This document shows, piece by piece, positions 56,816 to 64,000 of a stretch of DNA of 64,000 bases (position 1 is the stretch's first letter; each line of letters begins with the position of its first letter). The DNA comes from Lates calcarifer. Taxonomy: Eukaryota; Chordata; Actinopteri; Centropomidae. Location: assembly GCF_001640805.2 (NCBI RefSeq), contig NC_066849.1, positions 20,794,226 through 20,858,225 on the forward strand. Reading direction: 5' to 3'. The position numbers were made by a program, and so were the translations under genes. The notes below the pieces were generated by a model. It ran no database searches, had not been told where the DNA came from, and saw nothing but the letters and a program-made list of their open reading frames with translations.

Positions 56816-59004
56816 TTTTTTTCCTAGACCCTTTGCCATACCTCCATCCCCAACCTTACCCTCCCGTCTCAATTTTTTTTCTGAACGCTACAAAGCAAAG
56901 TCAGGAAACAGACACCTGGGAGTGGAAAAGCAAGAGGGAGAGAGACAGTCCGGTTTCCGAATCTTCTTAATACAACAAAAAAAGTCTGAAATAATTGCAC
57001 CTGCAGTTTAGAGCTGCACAACACACAGGCCAGAAGAACAGAAGAAAAGAGCATTTGTATTCATTCATTTTTCTATGGGAATAAACCTGGTGCACTAACC
57101 TAAAAACCTCAGAGGCACTTTAAAAAGATTCACTGTGTTTCCTATCAATTATAACAGTACAACCCCAGCTCAGTTATAAACCAGGTAACAGATGTAATTC
57201 TACTCTTTTCTCTGGGCTTCCAGACAGCTGTTCTATTCACTTCATGTCTTCAGATGTCTTCTTGTTTTTGTTTTTTTCTCAGCCAAAAGTCCAAAAGCCT
57301 CAAACCCCCAAAATATTCAGTTCACAATATCGGACAAACAAAAGCAGCAAATCTTCTAACTTCTAAATATTTGGCTTTTTTTCAAAAAAGTTGTGTTTGA
57401 AAGTTGCTATGCTAGCCCCATATGGCCGAAAATTACTGCATTACTGCAAGTTTAAGTTTCTCAAAACTGAAACTATCATTGAAGTTGGTGAACTTTAGCA
57501 AAATCAAACAACAGCCAAGAGAGAGGTGCTGGTCAGCATCTTGTTTTTCATCTGCAGGCTTTGATTTTGGTTTAGTTCTTTGGTTTTAATGCTCTGAATG
57601 CCCACTATTCTCATTAGAAGGTATTTGTGTTACCACAACACTGCCAACACACAGAAAAACATTCAGGCAAAGTTCACAAGGAGCAACTTGGGTATGATTA
57701 TTTAAAAAACAGACATATCTTCATTTTTAACCATTGATTTTACTGAAAATAGCAAATCAATAGCTAGCCCTTCTATTCATTCTAAAAATCTCAACAAAAC
57801 TTGATAGATGATTAATGCACAACACATGGCAAATTCTGCCCAGATTTCCAAGGCATGCGTTAGCTCTGTGGAATGAATCAAAACTCATCACAGCTTTGAC
57901 CACAGCTCCAGAAAAAAGAAGGAAAAAAACAAGGAGAGGCTGAGCAGGAAGAGGCATGTCAAATTGGAATCTCTAAATGTCACTATAATGGCCATAGAGA
58001 AGCCAAACCCTTGCTAATTAAGTGCGTCTCTGTTTCAACCCAGTGGAGCAGGTTGGCTAATTAAATGACTGGCCGTCAGTGTCTGCCAACTGCTCGCTGC
58101 TGCATTTAGAGAGTGCTGGGGGTCAATTTAATTTGCTTGAATCTAACTAACGGACAACCTGAGGCGATGGCTCCAAAGCCTCAGCCCACACACTGTGTCA
58201 GTGTAGGGAGTGTGTGTTTGTGCACAGCCTGCTAGTTAAAAGACTGAAAAACCATAGTTAGCTCCGGTTCACTGTGCTGCATCTTCTATGCATGTATTTG
58301 CCTGCTTGTGGATGTTTATGTGCATTTTAAAAAGAGGCAAAAAATATGGAGGAGCAGTTCAGTGGGTCTTGATCCAAGCAGTAAGGGTGTGGTGGTGGCG
58401 GTGGTGGTTACAGCCTGCTGTCAGGGCATCCAGATTCGGGACATAAAGCGATGACTGGGAACCTGTTCAACATCTGACAAGTCCAAGAAGCCGGACAAAT
58501 GTATCACACTGACCACATATAATAGCTTTTCAATGTGGAGCAACTCATAAAAAAAGCATCAAAAAACAATGGTTTTCAAACATTTTCCATCAGAGTCCCT
58601 GCATCCAGTTCTCATGGTCAGTTAGCTCCTGAAGTGGTTCAACATATTATTAATGAAGAATACCGTATAGAAAAGAGCAGTAACTTGTTGATTTAGTGCT
58701 TAACAGGAGTTAGTTAAGAGCGAGATAAATTGATCTGTGTCTTAAGCAATGTGCATGGATAATCCTGCCTACACAAAGAGTGTATTACATTCACATTTCC
58801 AGCTGTTATACTGTAGATATCATTCACTCAAAATGTACCAGTGTGTACAGAACTCTAACTGACCTCTCTTCATCTCCCTCTCTCTCATTTCAACCAAGGT
58901 CTCCTCCAGTCCAGTGCAGTGGGAGAGTGAAGCCTGTCAACTATTGGGTGCTTGTGGTTGTGAAATAACAAGACCCCCTTTTGTCCAAACAGCATCAGGG
59001 CCAA

Positions 59005-59045
59005 GTGAGAGTGAGAGAGAGAGAGAGAGGGACAGAGAGAGAGAG
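59005..59045. repeat. GA microsatellite
   Basis: GA units with a few interruptions. Confidence 0.9.
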
Positions 59046-62000
59046 CCACCACCACACAGATCCCACCGCCCCCTACACCTACCCGAGAGGCTCTCAGTCT
59101 CGGCCTGGGCTGTTTGCTCTCCCTCTCCACCAGACAGGATATAATGCTTTCCACATGTGAGAAAAAAAGGGGAGGGAATGGAGGGTGGGGAAGAGAAGAC
59201 GGGAGCAAAGTGGGGGAAACGAGAGAACTGTGGAAAAGTGGGGTGGGGTCAGACGAGAGCAGTAAAGAGAAGAGAAAGATAGCAGAACCGTGGTTTGATA
59301 GTAACTTCTCCACAGCACGGCTAGGCTTCATGTTTATTTGAAGCTATGACAGTCAATAAAGTTATCAAATTTGAATATCTAACTGGTATTTTAGCAAAGG
59401 ACATCAGAGGCACAAAAGATTAATTGTGACTGAGACTAGCACACATTTAATTAATTCTATGGCTTTGCTCCATGAAAAGAGATTGTTCTGTACTTTTGTT
59501 TTCACCTTTTTTCCTTTTTCTAAGTTCAAACTGCTGTTCTGCAGCCAACTCTACACACAGATTGGTGATTTAAAAGTTTGAAGTAAAGGCAAGAGAAAAC
59601 ACATTTTATCTTCTTTTCTCTGTGATATCAAACATACTTTAACATGTTGAGTATTACACAATTTAGCCCTCATGCTGGGACAAAGGAATGGTAATAAACC
59701 ATCTGATGCATTGTGACTCAAATGAGAGACATAATCTATCAGCTTAGTGAGAGTAAATGAGGTTTCTGCCTCTCTCTCTCTCCCTCTCTCTCCGAGTGTC
59801 AAGAAACAATGACATAAGTGTTATGTGCACTCAGCATCAAACGATGGTGGGGAACAGGCAAACAGAGAAACAGCCAAGACAATGTGCCCTAAAATATCTT
59901 CAGTTCTTTATCAGCTCAGTTAAGAGGTATGACATTATAATATACTAGCACACATGACTCAAAGATCACACCACGAAACAACCTCTGTGCAGAGGAAATG
60001 ATCAAATTTCTCTCCATCCTAACTAAAAAACAAACCAGGAGTTTAGGGGCTTGAAACTCCAGAGTAGTATGGACGCCAGACATAAACATAGCCACAGTAA
60101 TGCACTTTAAAATTAAAATGTATTGGTGTGGATATAGCTTCTCTGATTATCCAGGTTCCTCCTCTTAGTGAACTATGAGGTGTGTCCCTGTCAGAACATA
60201 TGTCAAGTTAATGTGGTAAGAGGCACTGGGCCCAAGTTATTACCTCTCCAAACCAAGCCCTTTAATGTTAAAGCAGTTGAGTCATTAAAACAAGGCCTCA
60301 GGCTGCAGTAACTTGCTCTAATCATACTTGACTAATTAGACATACTAAAACTTGGACTTGAAAATCTCATTCTTAATGGTGGCATTTGTGTTGTTTCAGT
60401 AATAGATTACACCTCTTATAAGCCTTTTGAAAAACTCATGATCTTAAGGACTCACTGAATAGGAAATCAGACTGATTTTCTCGACTTCTTGGATGAGGTT
60501 TTAGTCTCAAAGCAGCAACAAATACAGCAAATACAAATACAGTACGCAGCGGCAGCACCACCCCGCCAGCGGTGCATTACGGGAATAGCAACTTGCTGTT
60601 AAAGTGGAGCCAATGTGAAAACGTTCCACATACAGATCAAAGCCGCATACCTGAGCACCTCCATTAAGCTGATAAAATCTGGGAGTGAAAAGAGGACGAA
60701 AACAAAACCTCACACACTGCGGTCAAATTAGTTCAACGAGAGAATGCAGGATAATGAGAAAATGCAGTGTTTTTATAGGGGCTTTGAATGTTTCTCCATA
60801 TCAAAAAGGCCCATAAATGATGGTGTTTGTGTTTCGCGTTACATGACTGAGACTGGCCAAAGAATGATCATAGTTAAACCACAGAGCACCATGCAGGCGT
60901 GCACAAAACGTCACTGATGATGCATAAATCTTGTAAATAACTGGGGACTAAGGCAATTAGCTGGGATCCGAGTACTGTGCTCCTTTCATATGACTAACTT
61001 CATGACAAAAACGCCAGTAAATTACTGTGGGGACTGGGTTGAAGGAGTTCATAAAAAAATAAAAAAGAGCCTCTTGGTTGGTTAATCTTTGCTATACATT
61101 CCTTCAACTATTAGTTGAGACCTATAGTTGGGTCACAGGCCTGTTACTGTGGACACCATAGGCACGGACACTGACGATACTTTGCTTTTCGAATTTTGAA
61201 ACACAGTACTTTATGTTTGCTACTTCTTACCCAAAGAAAGCAGGGACTGACTCTTATAAAATTTTAATGACAGAACTGAGAGATGGGAAAAATACTTAAT
61301 CTCAAAACGCGCTGGGATAACGTCCGCTCAGTATTTTGTTTTACAGCTGGAGTTTATCACTAAATAAAAATAAACTCCCCAGGATTACCCCTTTCAGGAC
61401 CAAACGCTTAGAGCAGAGTGACAAATGGCACGACTGAAGCAAACAGGCAGCGCAGCAGTGGAAACCAAGCAAAATTCTCCAAAACACTTAACCTTCAGCC
61501 ACCTCAGGGCGCAATGCCAGTCTGGCAGCAGCGTCTGGCACCACAAGTCCCAGTCACACCCTAGTGGTACACCCTGCCGACGCAAAAACTCCATACTTCT
61601 ATATACAGGCTTATTTTAACTGGACTTATAGATGTCAAAAGGATTAGAAAGACTGTGTGAAAGAAGTGAGACTGATAAACTGTAAGTCCGGGTCAAAGAA
61701 AAGGCAGAGGAAGAGACACACAGCGCAAAGGGCTTGTCGCCCGGTGCCAATAAATTTAAAACTTTGATATACGCTTCCTGCCAAGACAGCCCCTCTCTTA
61801 GCCAAGTTAAAAGATGTTCAGATGGGGCGCCTGCTCTGTCTGCACAAACTATCCTGGATTATCTTCACATTCCTATGCCGTGGACTCATCTGTAAGGCTT
61901 TTACTTGCAGTTTACAGGCATCACTATATATGTATACAAGAGCCACGCTACAGATAACTTGGTACAAATGCTGTCATTGTACTAAAAAGAAAATAAGGAA

Positions 62001-64000
62001 AAATTTTTCTGAAGAGCCATGTTCATAAAAAAAATAATGCAGAGGGATACAGAGGAAAAACATCAAGACAGTAGAAATGGCTAGAACACCAAAGTCGTAC
62101 ATGTGTATATCACAGACGGGTAGATGTGAGGGAGAAGCAGGAAAAAAAAAAAAAACACAGACAGACGAACAGATCGGAGAGATGGGGAAAGAGATAAAGA
62201 AGAGAAGGGACATAGGACAAGAGGGAAAAAAATGTTCCCGGGGTGGTCTCCCTCTCAGGTTTCTGAGCACGATGTGAGATCATGTCTGGCCACTGTTATA
62301 GGGTCTCTCTATAGACAGGGCGCTTTGTTCTACTTCATGTACTCTTAGACCAGTTACACGCACTGATTAATAGAGGCATGGGTCGCTCTGCGCAGAGGCT
62401 TAAGCTACATATGATACTGGTTTTCCCTTTGCCAAGTTAAACCTAGCACAGCCTGGTCCCACTGACCCTTGTTGGCTTGATGGCACACACACACAAAAAC
62501 ATATCTCAGGGACATGTGAATAAGATTAGATTGGAGTAACTTTTCAAGGACAAATACTGTATGCAACACATTAACCCACACCCATGTAGAGTAAATACAG
62601 CAGTGAACACTATTGTTATATCTTGTGTTTACACCAATAACCAGAAATCAACCTGTAACCGCAGTCTGGAAAATTGTATAATGCAGTGTAATACAACAGT
62701 CCTGCAGTAAATTCTATCTTCACCTTTACATTCAGTTTCTGTAGAACTGTCTCAGTGATTCATTTCATCTTTTCTTTAAAAAGATGGAAAAAGAAAGTTG
62801 TCTTCTTAACTGGCTGACAGTGTTAATTAATGCCTTTAGGTAGGCTAGTTAAGTGATGAAAATAGCTGATTTTGTGCATCCAGCATGATCTGTCCCTTCT
62901 GGGCAGAACTCACCAATCACAAAAACATGCTTTCTACTACATGAAATCATGCAATGGCGTATTAATAGCCCACTACTCTCAAGGACATTTCGCGTGTCAT
63001 GTCTACACATTTTAAGCGTTTTGATTTAATAGTGTTTTTAGTTCAGGTTGGGGTAGTAAAGTAATGAACCGACATGGTGTGAAAAGACACACAACAAGCA
63101 AAACATGCATATACACCATTTGGTGATACCACCTCCATACACTGGAGTGAACTGAATCCAGAAGATAATCTATAGACCTCACCATCAAAGACTTTCATTG
63201 GGATGATTTCTCCCAAAGATTCAAGGCCTGATGACAGAAATACAGGAATGCATAGAAACTCATAAACACAACCAGACATATGATCAGGGCAAACAGTATA
63301 TACCATGACAGCATGGCAAAATAAATTCTCAAAATACACTTGTGACTACTGCTAATATAAAGTGTCATTACTGAGTGGAGTAATGTGTGCCATAGCGTAA
63401 CACAGCACAGTACTGTAAAGCATTAATCTTTATGACATGAGATGATTAACGGGATGCAGGATTTGTGTTGGCTAGTCAGCCCTGCTGAGGGAGGCAACCT
63501 GGGAGTTGTGGTGAGGGAGGAAAACATCAGTTCATGCTTTGCCAAATTACAGAAATATATATACAAGCACATTCATGCACAGTCATATAGACTTGCACTT
63601 AAAAATGACGCATTCACACAAGCTGCATCATACATCCAAAGTCAAATAACACAGCTTGAAACATCGCACACTGGAAACATTTTTTTCACTCTAATGTGAC
63701 ACCTGTCCTGTCAACATCACACGCACTCTCTCTTTCTAACACGAGTGAACTAAAAGGAGGACAGTTTATGAGTTGTGACCCTCACTTGCGGCAGGAAACC
63801 ACAATGCCAAAGTATACACATAAAATCCATGCACAAACACAAATCTTCTTCTCTGTGCTATCCTGCAGATACAGCTGAGAAACTCACAATACAGTCTGTG
63901 TCAGAAAACTGTCTCAGAAGTCAGCAGAAGTGCCTCAGAGAGGGGAGAGGTGACTAACAGACAAAAAAAGTGGGAAAGTGAATAAAGAGTGAAAGACAAG

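Larger units (their letters stand above)
51283..64000 (-). other. cachd1: cachd1 intron 1 (3' part)
   Basis: 12.7 kb with no exon that continues the reading frame 5' of exon 2. Contains CA/GT arrays (54020-54051, 56281-56307, 56789-56815), a GA array (59005-59045), long purine stretches (59160-59290) and a C-rich G-quadruplex motif (56149-56175). Unique stretches at 57960-58190 and 60800-61100 may be conserved non-coding DNA. No gene seen. Confidence 0.85.

Noticed and set aside
58885..59331. 148-codon minus-strand open frame considered as a possible exon 1 with signal peptide
   Set aside because: Leu/Ser/Pro-rich reading of GA/CT repeats; no donor that continues in frame into exon 2 and no match to the expected N-terminus.
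63405..63420. CACAGTACTGTA, identical to part of the reverse complement of miR-101
   Set aside because: Only 12 bases match; the flanks neither match the mature sequence nor form the miR-101 hairpin.
1..64000. CRISPR arrays, prokaryotic operons, rRNA or phage-like modules
   Set aside because: The base composition, split GT-AG gene, microsatellites and fish repeats are all vertebrate; no regularly spaced direct repeats or bacterial-type gene strings were seen.

Overview
The window is vertebrate nuclear DNA, almost certainly from a ray-finned (teleost) fish. It holds one recognisable protein-coding gene, on the minus strand: cachd1 (VWFA and Cache domain-containing protein 1, an alpha2delta-like type I membrane protein). 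I mapped 26 consecutive coding exons, numbered 2 to 27 by analogy with the mammalian gene, from 51282 down to the stop codon at 4422. All junctions are GT-AG, and the exons join into one uninterrupted frame of 3684 nt (1227 residues plus stop) with no frameshift or internal stop. Exon 1 (start codon, signal peptide), the 5' UTR and the promoter are not here; 51283-64000 is the 3' part of intron 1.

Layout from right to left, in transcription order: intron 1 (51283-64000), rich in CA/GT microsatellites and holding a strong G-quadruplex motif; exon 2 (N-terminal region); exons 3-5 (VWA_N-like region, 30937-45774, spread by large introns); exons 6-9 (VWA domain, 25675-29284); exons 10-19 (the double Cache extracellular region, 15151-24758); exons 20-23 (cysteine-rich stalk, 12292-14635); exon 24 (single transmembrane helix, 11729-11890); exons 25-27 (cytoplasmic tail, 4422-10937); then a 3' UTR of probably about 4 kb. 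Residue numbers in the entries count from the first residue encoded in the window; add roughly 65 for full-length numbering.

The introns carry the usual fish repeat load: two Tc1/mariner remnants, a fragment of the C-terminal end of a LINE reverse transcriptase ORF, a MITE with 15-bp terminal inverted repeats and two perfect internal hairpins, several copies of two abundant teleost dispersed repeats, and many microsatellites. I see no second gene, tRNA, rRNA, CRISPR array or bacterial-type system.

The observations most worth following up concern the gene itself. The VWA metal site has lost canonical residues at two motifs. Exon 9 encodes a roughly 20-residue insertion relative to the mammalian protein as I remember it. 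A CA microsatellite is translated into a His/Thr tail. The exon phases would allow frame-preserving loss of the transmembrane exon, or of exons 4 and 5 together. Comparisons with human CACHD1 and with repeat families rest on recall, not on an alignment run.
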